Positions 46,629-60,075 are shown, counted from the first letter of the stretch. The stretch is 64,000 nt of DNA from Siderastrea radians (GCA_964017195.1 OZ024890.1:47159093-47223092); one strand, 5' to 3'. Notes: generated from the sequence alone by a model not told the origin. Numbers and translations are program-made.

Positions 46629-49032
46629 CATACAGGCCCTCGAAATTTGTCTTCCCCGGAGAACTATCAATCACCTGATAGGTCCCTAGACAGAAAGACT
46701 TGTCCCCCCACCGCGGTAAAAACTGTCACATCATGCGACTCTGAGAAACTTCAGAGGTGAACTACAACCTTAGCTTTGTAAACAGAAAACTTGACAAATA
46801 CAAAAATAACAATTAACATTTCTTTAATGTTCACTGGTAACAAATTGAAGTGGTGTGCCAAGCTTCTTATAGTCTCTCAAGATAAAAGTGACGGCGTTAA
46901 TTTCTTTGCATTCAATGTCTGGAATTGTTTTCAGTACAACAATTTAACATCAAATAGTAACAGAGTAAGAATCTCCTCAAAATAAAATTATTCCCTCTAA
47001 TTTTTTTTATAAATTCAAACAGCCATTATTTTTAGGCTTACATGTAAATCAGCTGAATTTTTCCAAACAAAGTCCCTTTAAATTACTATCAAAGAACCAT
47101 AACTGGCACTTTCCTTTGTTGCGTACATTATAAAGCAAATTTGTTAATAAACACGGAAGTAGCTCTGCAAAGCAAATAAATAAGTTAAAGTTTAAAATAT
47201 TTAAACATTCTTTCCGTTATAAAATTACCTTGGGCGAACGTCGGCGGTTAAAATTATGCTTTAAACATTAAAATCTTTTCGCAGCTAATCTGTCGATCGC
47301 TCAACGGTCGGTTCGCACTTAGCCGTTTCGCACCCATGTTCTGCTTAGTCTTAAGCCCCAGACAAACAGACTCAGCCTCACCCAAAACTGTTGACTACAA
47401 CTTTGTTGAACGATGTTGAACAAGGGAACGAAACAAATTCTACTTCTCGTTGAACAAGGAACCAAAAGAACACTATTTCTCGATACCTCTTTCTACATTG
47501 TTGATGCTGAACGCGTTTGGCCATTCTAGCGAATAATGTTAAATGACGTAAGTCATTATTCCCTGCAATTACATATATGTTCAACGTTGCTGCACGTGCC
47601 ATGCAAATTCAACGTGGTTAATTCTTGGCACCTGCGATCAAAAGAAATGTGTTAAAAATTTGCGGATGGCATTCTAATTCCGTTTAATACCCACACCATC
47701 CAACAACAGGGTGGCCAACCACGTGCAACTTATTGAATTCAACAATTTTGAACGCTGCTGGAGAGTGTTTTTCGTTGATATGAATGGAAAACATTGGTAT
47801 GGATGGTAAACACTTTCTTCGGAATGAGCAGCGTCTTCACGCGTGCACATAACCTAGACAACCCGATATAACCAAGTGCTAAGGGACTGGCAAAATTTGT
47901 TCGATGTTCGATACAAGTAGGGGGGGGGGGGTCGTTATACCGCGGTACTTTTCCATACATTCAACTATTACAGGGATGAAAAATACCGTTCGATAAACTG
48001 GGCTACCACTGTTCCCCACAAATTATTAAAAAAATATTTACCCGAAGGCTATAAAAATACCAGGGTGCGATTACACAGAACTAAGTGGTTGGATGCAAAA
48101 CGACCGTATACCTCTGGATTGCTCTTAACACTTTTACTACTAAACACATGCACGGACTCCATCATAGTTATTTTAAATTCTCAGAAATTCAGCTTGACGG
48201 CTTTCTGTTAATTAAGCAGATGAAGATAAACCTCTTCTCGGGGATGCTGTTTTTTTTCCTTTCTTCCTTTTTTTTTTAATTTATCGCATTACATTTAGCA
48301 TAAAGACAGTTTTTTTGGTCAAAATATCGTCAATGGTGTCCTTAAAATATATTAAATGTTCTTGTTAGTAACATCACTTGCCACAAACAAAATATCTTTT
48401 CTAAAAACAAATCGTCTTTCCAAAGACAAAAATGCGAAAAATACGATCCAGATGACGCCAGTTGAATTAGATAAAATTGTCATTTAAAAACATATTCCAG
48501 GAACCCCGAAAAGGAATACCTTAAAAAGAGATTTACGAGAGTACAGCAATGAAAAATACGCGAAAAGACGAACACGAACGACCCCTTTCATCATAGAAGA
48601 TGGATATGCCCAAGATTTCAAGGTAATCAGTCTTCGGAATACTCAAAATATGTTCAAATAAAAAACACTCCTCTAAAAATAAAAAAAATTAAAATTAATT
48701 ATCACAAGATGAAGGCCCTTGCTGTGGCTGTTGCCTAAGACAGTTTAAATATCTGCATGCAAGGAAGTAAATATTAAAAAGGATCTTTAAGCCAGGAATG
48801 TCATGTTAAATAAGCTGGGATCACAAAAGAATGAGGCCCAGCCAGAGGTCGAGCTCAACCTCACCAAAACCACGCAAGTCAGTGACGCAATTCAAGAGTT
48901 CCAATCAAATGACAGCAACAGCTTAGTGAGTGTCAAACATTGACAGCTTACAAGAGTCAGTGAGTGTATAAGGATTTTAGAATGACAAGGCGGAAAAATG
49001 CTGAAGTTGCTCAGCGGTGCTATGTGACCAGC

Positions 49033-49240
49033 AGGTTTCTCTTACAGGTCACATTCCACAGGTCACCTGTACAGGACACTGTGTTACCGATAAATAAACA
49101 AGCTAAACAGTGTCCCCTAGCCCTAAATCAGGCCAAAACATCACCTAGTATGCCAGGGGACACTGTCCAATGTGTTTATATGTCAGCAACACAGTGACTT
49201 GTACTTGTGACCTGTGGAATGTAACCTGTAAAATATACCT
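49033..49240. mobile_element. MITE with 'acaggtcac' ends, copy 2
   Basis: The better-preserved sister of 33333-33527. Left 'cttacaggtcacattccaca' is mirrored on the right by 'tgtggaatgtaacctgtaaa'. No obvious target duplication. Confidence 0.8.
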
Positions 49241-49360
49241 CTCCCTATGTGACGGGTTTAACTCTCAACTGACTCACTGGCTGCTATGCTCCAGTTCTAA
49301 GTAAAGCTTGCTGGTAAGTTGCTGTTTCATAAAACTTGCAAGTGCAACCTTGCAAACGTT

Positions 49361-52300
49361 TTACCCAATTGAAATGTCCCCTCCATAGAGGGCAAGAATA
49401 AACATGATGGCAAAGCCGAACAACATGCCAAAATTCTGAAGAGCAAAAGTCTTGATGTTTTTCCAAACAGAGCCCTCTCCTATCTTCACTGACATTTCAC
49501 AAGCTTCTTCCAACTATGAAGATAAAAAAAGACAAAAACGAGTCAGTTAAATAATGCCCGAAGCAAACGATTCAACATTTCCATTCAACATGGTTCATTC
49601 AATGTTGAATTCAAGATGTTTAATGTATTTGGCCAACCTGTTCAATGATACTGATTCGATCTACTTTTCTTTTGTTCTCAAGTGCGAATATTGAATTGGT
49701 TTGGTCACCTCGTTCAACATCACGCAAAAGGGTTTTACTCAACTATGTTGAATGTCGTTGAATCCATCTGAACAAGGCCTTTGGGCCGATTTAGACAGTA
49801 CGATTTTTACTTACAACTGTTGTATGCGACTTGCTCAGGTCATGTCTGCAACACAAATCGTGTCGTCTAAATCATATGTGTTTTCAACATCCTCACGTCA
49901 GTTGCTCACGTCAGTTGTACCATCTAAATCGACCCTTAGGTGCATCACACATAATCAATGTAATTAAGTGCTAGGCTTACCATATCAACTAAAGCAATAT
50001 AGACGAACATTCCTCCTGCAAGTGCATATATCCATTTGACCGCAGATGTTGTGTAGCCTAGCAACAAACCAATGACGAGCCCCAGATAACAAGAACAAGC
50101 CGAAAGAAAGTTGAATCCCATTGCAGCTTTGTATGACAACCCAGCATTAAGAAGAACGGCAAAGTCACCTGGTGAACAGTTCAAAAAAATGAGTCATAAG
50201 AATTCAGAGAACTATATATCAGTAGAATATAAACATAACATTTTCTTTTTTGTTTTCTTTACTGCACAAATGTTCTTGGCTTTGTACGCTAGTCTGTCTA
50301 GTACAATAAATTATTACGAGAAGGACTGTTGTTGTTGATATTGGGGAGCTTAAAAGAGCAAGACGACAATGGCTGAATAAAAAATTTCATCATTCGCAAA
50401 ACAATGAGTCTGCACGTCTGCTTTACAATTTAGTGCATACTTTTCACGTCCTCTATAGAACAACAACATGAAATCACCACATTTTGGTTTTTGCGAAGAC
50501 CATGAACACAGACAGTGAATTTTTCTCTTTTTTTTCTCATAACCTGAACGCCGTCCCTGTCAATTTAGTTCCTGGCTAGTTTAGTCACATTGAACAAGTT
50601 CAAATAACAAGTTCAAGTAACATGAGTTAACGTTCTTACAGTAAGAGACGTTCTCATTGGCATTTTAAGAACCTGAGCGGAGTCACCGTCAGACCCTGTT
50701 CAGAGGGTTGCAACCCCCAGTGCACCCCCCCCCCACCCCGCTCCCCTTAACCAGCCAGTCTTTTTTGCAAATTTGTCAAATCCTTGCTCTTTCACGGCTT
50801 ACTGTAAAAATTTACCACCAGAGTCCAGACCCCCCTAGGCCCTTGGTCTTATGCCTCCCTGCCTAGTACTGACTATTCTTTCACAGAAAACTACATCTTC
50901 ACAGTGAAATCACACCTACATGAACGTGCAAGTACACCAAATAATTCAAACAACAAAGTAGTTTTACCAAGTTCATGTGGCAACTCTTCACAGAATATAG
51001 CCAGTGCAGTGCTGACGCCAACAAACGTTGAACTAGAGAATGACGCTCCAATGGCCAGCCCATCAATAAAGTTATGAAGGCCGTCTCCAATGATGATCAT
51101 CCAAGCCACGGGTGCCACCCTCTTCTTTTCTGGCGATTCTGTACCATTTTCCAAAGAAACCTGCCATTTTTGTCACAATAGCAATTCATCACAACACAGT
51201 TCAGTTACTTTTGTTAGCAGAGTAGTTTTCCTCTTGAACTTCGGCAGATTACTCTAATAAATTTAATTTTCATAAGGTTCAACCCCTTGATATCTGATGT
51301 GCCCAAATGAACTCAAGAAGAACCAAACACAAGATGTTTCGTACAACCACCTGATGCTAAAAGAGGCCCTCTCACAAAGAGTGTTAAATAAATGCAAATG
51401 ATCAAATAAATAACCATGGTCAAAACTATGCATATATAGAAAACCTTGAAAATTTTCCTTACAACAGGCAACATTCAAGGAAAATCTGGCCTTCCTTATG
51501 GTTGCTACTTTGTCTCAGAATTTTCCACTTTTCTCAAAGTTTTCCTAAAAGCTTTTCCAACCCAAAGAAAGGCCAGCAAAACTTACAATACAGAAGAGAG
51601 AGAAAATTTATTCATTTATTTTTAATTATTGCTCTATTTATTTCTTGTTTGAAAACTCTCAAAAATTTTGCCTCAGAGAAAGGAATGTTAGTTTTGATCA
51701 AACAAAGCTTGTGGCGGTTTGGCTGTAATCTAATGCGACAACGGCCAGAAAAGGTAAGCCCCAACATCACTATACATATTCTCCTTAATAACTTCCAATT
51801 GTTTCTTAGAGTACAAGTTTGGAGAATTTGTTTTAACATCAAGGCATCTCGTCTTTGGTGATCATTTCCTTTATTCTCGTGACCTGTATGACTCATTATG
51901 GAGTGAAATTTTACGGAGAAGGTAGACACTGGTCACTATTGGGGCTTAAAGGGTTAAGTTTTTCAGTAAACATCCAGAAGTCGATGGCATGGGTTAAAAG
52001 TGATAATAAAAATTATTCATAAAAGTCCTACCAATTTTCCCTGTAAATTTTTCGATATTAAACAGGAGACATTATCATAATCCATGCAATAACAAGAAGA
52101 AAGTCTTATTCAGCTAGGGCACGATACCTTGGTGGGGGGAGGGGAGGGGGCATGCTTTATTGGCAGGAATCTAACCATATGGCAGGGTGTTAATTTTTCA
52201 GGTGTTAATGTTAGAATTGAAGAGGCTTTGTTTGTAGCTATTGCATGTGCATACAGAACTCAGAACCCAAAAATCATGACTGTGCTACATGCCCTGACCA

Positions 52301-55300
52301 GTACAATATAAAGTTCCCCTTCAAAGTAGAAAACACCGCAACTGTTTCACAGTTTACATTGTATCCAAACGTCCTGACCTACACTTCTGTTGGGGGGACT
52401 TGGGGGGTGGGGGGAAGGGTGACTGTCAATAATTTTTTTTCAAGCAGCATTTAATTACATATTTATTCAACAAGTAAATATCACGATAGTACATTAATCT
52501 TTACCTCTTCTGAACTTTTTCCTTTTAACCCATTTCCACAAATCTTGACATGTGGTAATTCTTGACTGATACATGAATTATGATGTGCATGGTGACTCTT
52601 TGGGTCAATGTTGTATAGTTGCAGCTGGACATCAGCAATGCCTGCACCAGGTATTTCACTTTTTGACTTGTTTTTATCCTTGAAAAAGAAAACACAAAGC
52701 ACAAAAAAGTAAATCCCTCCAGAAAAAAAAATTCTACATTGTAAAATTTAGACCCACAAATAACCAAAAAAATCAATCCACAAAATAAAACTCCTTTGGA
52801 AATTTCATGCCATGCAGTTTCACAGGAAAAAAATTACCCTCGAATTTTCCTCTGATTAGAATCCTATGCTAATGGAAGCAATCTATTTTGACCACAAGTA
52901 AAGCCCTAGGAGCATTAAACCGGCCATTGTACCCCACCCAATCGCGAACACCTTCCAGGTAAAAAAAAAAGAAAAACAGGCCGGTCACTCAAGACACAAC
53001 CCATGCAACGTAAATCAAAAGTTAACAGTGAGAGCTTGTTTGGCCAAGTAAAAACCAGACGTATGACTCTATTTCCAGGCCAAAAAGGGGAACCACAATT
53101 GCATCACAGTTTCCCATTTGTATATCACATGTACAAGTATTTACAACCTAGAAACCTGCCCTTACATGTAATATTATATTTATGAGTAAAAAACATACCA
53201 TTTCTTCTTGGCTATCACACAAAGATTTTTCTTTGAACCTGACAATCATTTTCATGACATATTCCAAGAAAAAGAACAAGTAGATTCCACCAGCTATCAC
53301 CAGACATTTCCACAAGTACGACATGTCACCATCAAGGCCAAATCCAAATGTCTGACAGAGAAAAAACAACAATAATCTTAAAAAATTATTTTAGTCAGGC
53401 AAACATCTTTTGCAGTTAACCCTTTAAAGGCCCCGATATAAAAATGCACAATCTCCTTACTGTTCTCTATACTTTTTTATGGAACTAGTAAGGAGAATTT
53501 GTCTAAATATCAAGACATTACTTCCTTTGTTCTTATCACTTGAATGTTTGAACAAGTAGTGATGATGTATTTAGAGAAATTTCATTTTCATCACTGTTAG
53601 GGCTTAAAGGGTTAAAGAATACCCCTGAAACTAAGTTTAATAAGTATCCAGTTTGGAGATTGTTTGTGTGTGACTGGGACTACAAAAATACTAAAGAAAG
53701 ATGCATGTCCACCAGTGGAAGGTTAAAAATGAATAGACCCCAAATGGGTCCATGTGTTCTGCTGGTAAAGCCACATCCACAGCTTTTAGGTTACATAGTA
53801 TTTCTGCTTGGCAGTAGAATAGCAGAAAGAATAGTCTGACATCTACTTCTGAATAATTCATTTTGATTGGAATTATTTTTTTATTTAGAGAATGAAGTTA
53901 ATTCTTTGTTACTTTTTTTTATGGCTGGTAAACTTTACTTTCCAATAGTCTGTTTCTTGCATTTTTGATGTAGTCAAGTCGTGAAAGGGGTGAAAAAAAA
54001 AGACAATTTGTTATCCCGTCTGAGGTTTAAACCTGTATGCACCACTGCTTCGCAGGCCTGCACTGTGTTGCGTCATACTAATCACAAATGCAAGATGGAC
54101 GTCAATTTTTTATCAGTCTGATCTCTGCACGTGACGTTGTCAAATCCAAGATGGGGGCCATTTATCGATTGCTGCTCAACTGAGACAAACACAGGCATTT
54201 TTGCTGGGAAAATGGCATTGTTTTCATACTGGAGAAACAGCCTTGGCACCTGTACATATGGTAGTTCAGGTTATGTCAATTCTTCACATTGATTAGTTCT
54301 GATTTTTCTTTTGTTGCATCACATTACAAGTAATGGTTGACAGCTTTATGGTTACATAGTGTTGCTGCCCGCCATCAGAACACAAAAATGCTTTCATGAC
54401 TTGACTTATCTTTGTACACACTTCCCTAAAGGCCCGTGTGTATACAGAACGTCAGCAAAACATTCACAAACAATTATTAATTTGTACTTGTCCAGGAAGA
54501 TTTGACACTCGTCTAGGCAAGTGGGCGAGTGCTAATTTCCATCCCTGTACTCGTGGGATATTTCATGGTATATCCATAAAAATATTGCATAATTTGAATT
54601 ACGTAATCTATACAGGTACATGTGTGTGTTGTATATAGTCACTTGTGGGAAACTTCATGGTATATCCTTAAGAAAGTGTTGCATAACTAGTACAAGTACA
54701 TGCAAAACCAAAGGGTATAATGATTTTTGCTGCCATTTCTAGTCTGAAATAGGGTAAGTTGGTAAAAGAAAAAAAAAACTAGAAAAAAATTAATGTTCAT
54801 TCAATATACCACTCACACACTTTAGTTAAGCCACATAATAGAAGGTATATATTATCCTGACCAAAATTTTCTTGAAAACACTTACGTGCGGGATAAGATG
54901 AAAGATTCCACTCCCACTCAATACGCCAACAGCAAGAGACACCATAAATAACAGGAGAATCTTGTAGAATGACTGGTTCATAAATGGCACGACAAAAGCT
55001 CCCAGAAGAGATGCACAGCTGATTATTGTCACTGATAAAAATCCATATCCCCATGCTGAAAACAGAATCACAAGATCAATAAAAGAACAAAAAATACAGT
55101 GGACTACCACTATCTCAAACGCACAAGAGAAACCAAGTATTGTTTGAGATAACAGGAATTTGAGCAGGTCAACTGAGGAAAATAAGTTTCAGTTTGAGAT
55201 AGTGGGAGATTCAAGATAGCCGGGTTTCGAGGTAGGGGGGAGTCTACCATGTCCCAAACCTGTTCAGAATAAAACAAACTAACTTCTGGAAGTGAAAGTG

Positions 55301-58300
55301 GAGGGCAGGGTGTCATGATTAGAACATCAGACTTTCAATATGAAGAGCAGAGCAGGGGTTTCAATAAAACTTGAAGTAGGCAGCTTAGTTGAGTAGACTA
55401 ACCAACCTTATCAACAAGGGGTTTGAAACAATCTTTGTTTAATTACTTCAATTAAGGAAAAATGTAGCCAACTTCTCTGAGCGCATTAATTAGTAGACGT
55501 TTTTCATCCGCCATCGGTGCTTATTGAAAGCACTGGCAAAGAGTCAATGGTTCAAGCTTTGGACTCTGAGTCATGTGTTGTTTTCACAGAAAAAGGAAAT
55601 TTACATGTACTCCACATTGTCTCTTTCTAGCCTGGTTACAAATGGATATGAGCAAACTGTTAGGGAATCCTAAATAAAATGCTGGGATAACCTTGCAATG
55701 GAGTAACATCCAATCCAGGGTGGGGGAAGAAGCAATGCTCCCAGTCATTTTATGCTGGGTACCCTGTGGACTAGCATCCCATTCAGGGGGGTGAATTGAG
55801 GCAATGCTCCTAGTCGCTTCATGGTACAGAAAGCAAATGTAAGCACTGGCCTTGGTGGGTCATTAAATGCATTGGATTAGACATAATTTTTTTTAATGGT
55901 AAGTTATGATTAATTCTGATCAGTAACTTGGAAGCAAAGTGGACCCACAATCAAAACTCAGAACCTCAGAAAATTTTGCCCATGCATATTCTCATTTTTC
56001 TTTTAATTTGCTATATTTTTTCCCAGTACATCTCTGATCTGTAAACTATGCTGAACATGATGAGAAGTTCCTGGTTAAATAACCTTTTTATAATAAAATA
56101 ATATAGTTTTACTATACTCGTGGAGCCTACTAATATCCACTAATTCAATGGAAGAAAGGCAATGCTTGCCATGGTTGGTTTCTGTTAGTGTAAAATGGAA
56201 AACTACTCAAATTATAATTATCTTAACATGAACCCCAATGTAGAGGATGCATTTAGCATATTGCAAATTTTTCAAAATTATGCACTTTACCAAAAAACAA
56301 AAATTAATATTGCAGCTCTGTTAAACAAAATTATGAGTAATACATCCTTTCTCTTCTGAACCCTTCATAACTGACTCCACTGCTGTGAGTACACTGGAGT
56401 AACAGATTGGAGAGATCGATACAGACTGCTCACCAGGATTCAAAATGGTAAAGGAAATTAACAAATCTAAATAGTTCCTTATGATTGTTTATATACATGT
56501 AGATCTCAGGAAGTCATCATTTCCAAAATCCGAACTCATTTCAAGAGCAAATTTCCATCATTATTATATTTTTGTGACCATTCCGTGGCTGTAATTCTCC
56601 TATTGGTCACTTTAGAAATGAGTAATGGACCGGGAACAAGTTTTGAAAACTCACTGATTGACTAAAAGTAAGTTTGTTATCTGACAAGGCACCTAAAAAA
56701 TTGCCAAGTTTGGAAGTAATCAGTTGATTAGAAACAATAAATGGCTCCCAAAACTTGGACTATTTAAAGAGTTTGTATGGTAAGTGGAGACAAGCTTTTC
56801 AAAAGAGACATTTGTGTGGGATTTTTGCTATATTTGAAAACTTGCTATTTAGTGACTTTTCACCCAAATGTTCTCAAGCTTGGTAAGGCTGCTAATTCGT
56901 ACTTGCTCTTTCAAGTAATAGTTCATTTCTCTGGAAATTATTAATATTTATTAACTTCTGCTTTATTTTGTACTTGGTTCCAGGTCCTTACTCATTTCTA
57001 AAGTGGCACCAAACAATGGCAGAAGTTTGTCCCTTCCATGAGTTTACAGAAGAAATATAAAATTTAACTTTCTGAGATATAAACAACCACCAATAAATGA
57101 AAGATCTGCAAATTCCCTTCACCACTTTGTGTTAGTGGGCACGTCACAACAAGCAAATCATCGCCAGAAAATAATGTTAATTCTTTTTGAAGACATGGGC
57201 CTACATGCAGGAGTGAAATTGTACAAGAAACAGATGGAGGCCTGACCGGGATCTGCACCTCTGCCATACAAGCTGAGTTATATAACTGGACAGTCATTCT
57301 CACAAGGCTGGGTACATTTTCTTGGTCTCTTTTGGAATGAGAATAGGCAGAAGGGGAACGATCAGAATTATTGGAATATGAAACAAGAAAAAGATCATTC
57401 TTAAAGAAATGGACAGAAAACTGGCTGCGGTGATTTTTCCTCAGGCACGGTGGGAGAATTTAGATTTGCCACAAATGTGCTGTTGTTTTGGTCAGCCATT
57501 TTGTTATTGCCAAGTGCCTGACAATGTTTTCATTACGTTCATTCTGTCCCAAATGAATGCAAATAGCAAAATACATGGGATGCCATATTAAACTGCTATT
57601 CTGATTCTGGGATGAGAACAGGTAATAAAAAAAATGCACCAAAAAGCCATTCCAAGTATTGTGTGGTTCCAGGAAATATCCATGCCCCCACCACAGAGGG
57701 TCATTGGAAATTCCAAGGGGGAGGGGGTGTCAATGCCCAAAATTTTGAAAGGAAAGTATAAGCCTAAACTGGAATTTCCAGAGGGGTGCACGTGGGGGAT
57801 TCAAACCAGAAAAACCCTCTGTGGGGGGAGTATGGATATTTTCTGGAATAACACATTCTCATTCTAGAATGGTTCCCAAAAAATGTGTCCTAAATTACCA
57901 TAGTACAGAAGATGACTTTGCACTCCAAATTGTGTTCTTACCTTGAGTTTTGCTTTGCTTTCCATCTCCTTCCTCTTCTTCGTCATTTTCCAACAAACAA
58001 GCTTTACTTTCAATTTGTTCCACGACTGCTGGACATATCTTTTCAAATTTTTCTGGGTTCAGTCCATTAGAGTCAATTGAGAAGGCTTCAAACAGTGCTT
58101 TGGCAGGGTAACACTATATTTAAATTTAAAGTGACAGGGATAGTGAGTGAAACCAAATTAAGTTTAACCCAAATATCATTACCCCCATACCCCAAAAGAA
58201 ACAAAAACCATATCTATGCACCATCCAGTTTTCATCTTATAAAGCTAGGAAAGCATGGCTGCAGGTGATGATTGTGCAGTTCCAGAAAATTTCCATACTC

Positions 58301-60075
58301 CCCTGACAGAAGGTTTTTTGTTTTGCACCCCTCTCCCCCCAAGAAATTCCAGTTTAGCTTCATACTTTGCTTATAAAGTTTTGGCTTTTAAGAACCCCCC
58401 CTCCCCCTAGGAATTTCCAATGACCTTCCATGGGGTGAGTATGGATTTTTTCTGGAACTACACATTCAAAAATAGTGCAGGATAAATGACCATTGAGATG
58501 GGAATTTGTGGGGAGGCTAAGGGGCCAAGGGATTTATCACCTTGTCACACAAATTTGAATGATAAATTCAGTGAATCAAAAAAGGGCTATTCAAATAAAA
58601 TGTTTCCTTTCCCAGCACCCACTCTCTCGTGAATGGGTCGGTCAGGCAAAAAAAGAAAAAATTAACAAAGAAAATATCAACTAATAAACAGATAAAAAAA
58701 ATCCTTGATTGTGTCCTCACCACCTCCAAAAAAGGTCTTTGAAGACATTGTTATGAGAGTGAATAGAGCCCAGAGTCACTTAACCCTTCAAGCCCCAATA
58801 TTAACATCCAAATTCTCCTCACTATTCTCCTTATATCTCTTATCTCACTAGTTGGGAGAATTTGAAAAAAATCAAGACATTTGATCATTAGTGATCATCT
58901 CCTTTGTTCTCATGATCTTTATGTTTCATCAAGTAGTAATACTGTAAGGAGATATTAGATGCTTGTCACTATTGGGGATTAATTAAAGGGTTAAAGGTAT
59001 ACACAAAGCATGCAAGAAAATTGGATTGATCAAGGATGGGAAATGAAACATTTTACTGGCATGGCAATTAAGTGACTACAGAACCACAAATGTTATCTAC
59101 ATGTACCGGGCAATTGCAGAAAAAGTTGATTCTGAAGTTCAAAGTTCATGCAATTTGAGACAAATGGTGGACACGTCCAGGGTGTAAACGAAGGTAACTA
59201 ATTAATGCGTCAACACAAAAAAGTCACGCCAGAAAACAGCTCGACGAGTCTTTGCACGACAGCAATTACTGAGAATCTTTACTTTAGCTGGTAATTTCAA
59301 ATGAGGTCGGGTTTAGCTATCTTCAGCCACGGGTTAACATCAATCGAACCTCGGGGGATCTTGATCAAGAATTCCACGCTTTAAGTACGTCCTTTGTGAA
59401 ATACTGCCACGTGTGATCGATTCATTTCATTGATAGATCAAAGAGCTCAACATAAAGAACATTCGATCATGAAACTTGCATACATGTCTTGACTGATTTT
59501 ACACCAAGAAGGGTTCAATCCATGCATGCAAGCATGTGATTTTAGCGTAATCGTAAAGACTGAACACGACGTTCCAAACTGCGACTTCACTTACGCTTAC
59601 GTTGACGACTTCAGTCAAATTTTTTTGATGAAATAGAAATAAACAAAAGGCTCAGGATAATTTTATTTTAAATTTAAGGAGGCAATCTTTGCTTCGATAT
59701 AAACATTTATTTCGAATGTAAAACACATCACATCAATCGACAGCAGTCCGAAGAAAAGCACGAAACTTAAGCACAAGATCTTACCTTTGAATGCCCATTC
59801 TTGACTCCAGTATACTTGGCTGATCCACTACTTCTCTCTTCTTCTTTACCATAAAGCTTACCAATTTTAAGTTCTTTTAACAGAGTACTAAACTGCTTTA
59901 AACTCATAGACTTGTTTGTGCCATATTCCTCGAATAAGCTATCAACAAAAGATCCCGCCAGAGGTCCATTGAGGCTGCGAGCGTCGTCATGGGAGAAAAC
60001 ATGGGATTCTGTCCTTCGAATAGCGGCTAAAATGCACAGGAGAGCGATAACTTGGCAGGCTTTTGCTGGGCCCAT
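49361..60075 (-). CDS. SLC39A14-like: ZIP metal transporter, SLC39A8/SLC39A14 type, 8 exons, 497 aa
   Basis: A LIV-1-subfamily ZIP importer of divalent metals (Zn, and in ZIP8/ZIP14 also Fe and Mn) into the cytosol. Exons in transcript order (plus coordinates): 59785-60075, 57942-58113, 54886-55055, 53199-53351, 52505-52678, 50968-51160, 49981-50168, 49361-49513. Introns are GT-AG and phases agree (1494 bases). Residues 1 to about 24 are a signal peptide, followed by an ectodomain with [13 protein letters not shown] (124-136). Membrane segments begin near WGYGF (156-160). The metal site shows HNFID (349-353) and EELPHELGD (378-386). Most LIV-1 members have H at the first position of that motif; E is characteristic of ZIP8/ZIP14. 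The cytosolic loop has only a small His cluster (DPKSHHAHH). The C-terminus is YGGDISIG. Human ZIP14 is about 492 aa. The protein is complete; ZIP8 versus ZIP14 cannot be decided by eye. Confidence 0.93.
49787..49938. mobile_element. short inverted-repeat element in the last ZIP intron
   Basis: 'ggccgatttagacagtac' near the left and 'gtaccatctaaatcgaccc' on the right are near-inverses about 150 bases apart; 'ctcacgtcagttg' is duplicated inside. It ends about 43 bases before exon 7 in plus coordinates. Confidence 0.5.
51757..51957. mobile_element. TTAA-type MITE copy, left end truncated
   Basis: Shares 'ggagaatttgtttt', 'catcaaggcatctcg', 'ggtgatcatttcctttattc' and the right end 'ttggggcttaaagggttaa' (TTAA at 51954-51957) with the family. 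The left TTAACCC is missing. In an intron of the ZIP gene. Confidence 0.7.
53416..53615. mobile_element. TTAA-type MITE copy, complete
   Basis: Starts TTAACCCTTTAAAGGCCCCG and ends 'agggcttaaagggttaa', with TTAA at both ends (53416-53419, 53612-53615). Interior blocks match the other copies. In an intron of the ZIP gene. Confidence 0.8.
56605..57010. mobile_element. ~406-bp element with ~37-bp inverted ends
   Basis: Left 'ggtcactttagaaatgagta' and right 'tactcatttctaaagtggca' are near-perfect inverses, extending to 'ggaccgggaacaag' and 'cttggttccaggtcc'. No coding capacity. In intron 2 of the ZIP gene. Confidence 0.75.
57648..57871. mobile_element. MITE with 'ttccagaaaatatccatac'-type ends, copy 2
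   Basis: Left 'gtgtggttccaggaaatatc' and right 'gatattttctggaataacac' are inverses. Interior 'ggtcattggaaattccaagg' is the reverse complement of a block in copies 1 and 3. In intron 2 of the ZIP gene, 71 bases from exon 2 in plus coordinates. Confidence 0.75.
58268..58470. mobile_element. MITE with 'ttccagaaaatatccatac'-type ends, copy 3
   Basis: Shares 'aggttttttgttttgcaccc' and 'ccctaggaatttccaatgac' with the copy at 9680-9882. Ends 'gtgcagttccagaaaatttc' and 'tttttctggaactacacatt'. In intron 1 of the ZIP gene. Confidence 0.8.
58780..58994. mobile_element. TTAA-type MITE copy, complete
   Basis: TTAACCCTTCAAGCCCCAAT at the left and 'aaagggttaa' at the right, with TTAA at 58780-58783 and 58991-58994. 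Interior blocks match the family. In intron 1 of the ZIP gene. Confidence 0.8.

Larger units (their letters stand above)
42958..49360. other. intergenic region between the DAZAP1-like and ZIP genes
   Basis: No gene supported. It contains several long C or G homopolymers (near 43347, 43787, 45017, 45456, 47920), two of them in similar 'ggctttagccccc' or 'gctacttagccccc' contexts that may mark one repeat family. It also holds a foldback element (46427-46628), a region with repeated 'gttgaac' words at about 47380-47760, and a MITE at 49033-49240. The DAZAP1-like promoter and 5' UTR should lie just after 42957 but show no clear TATA box. Confidence 0.65.
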
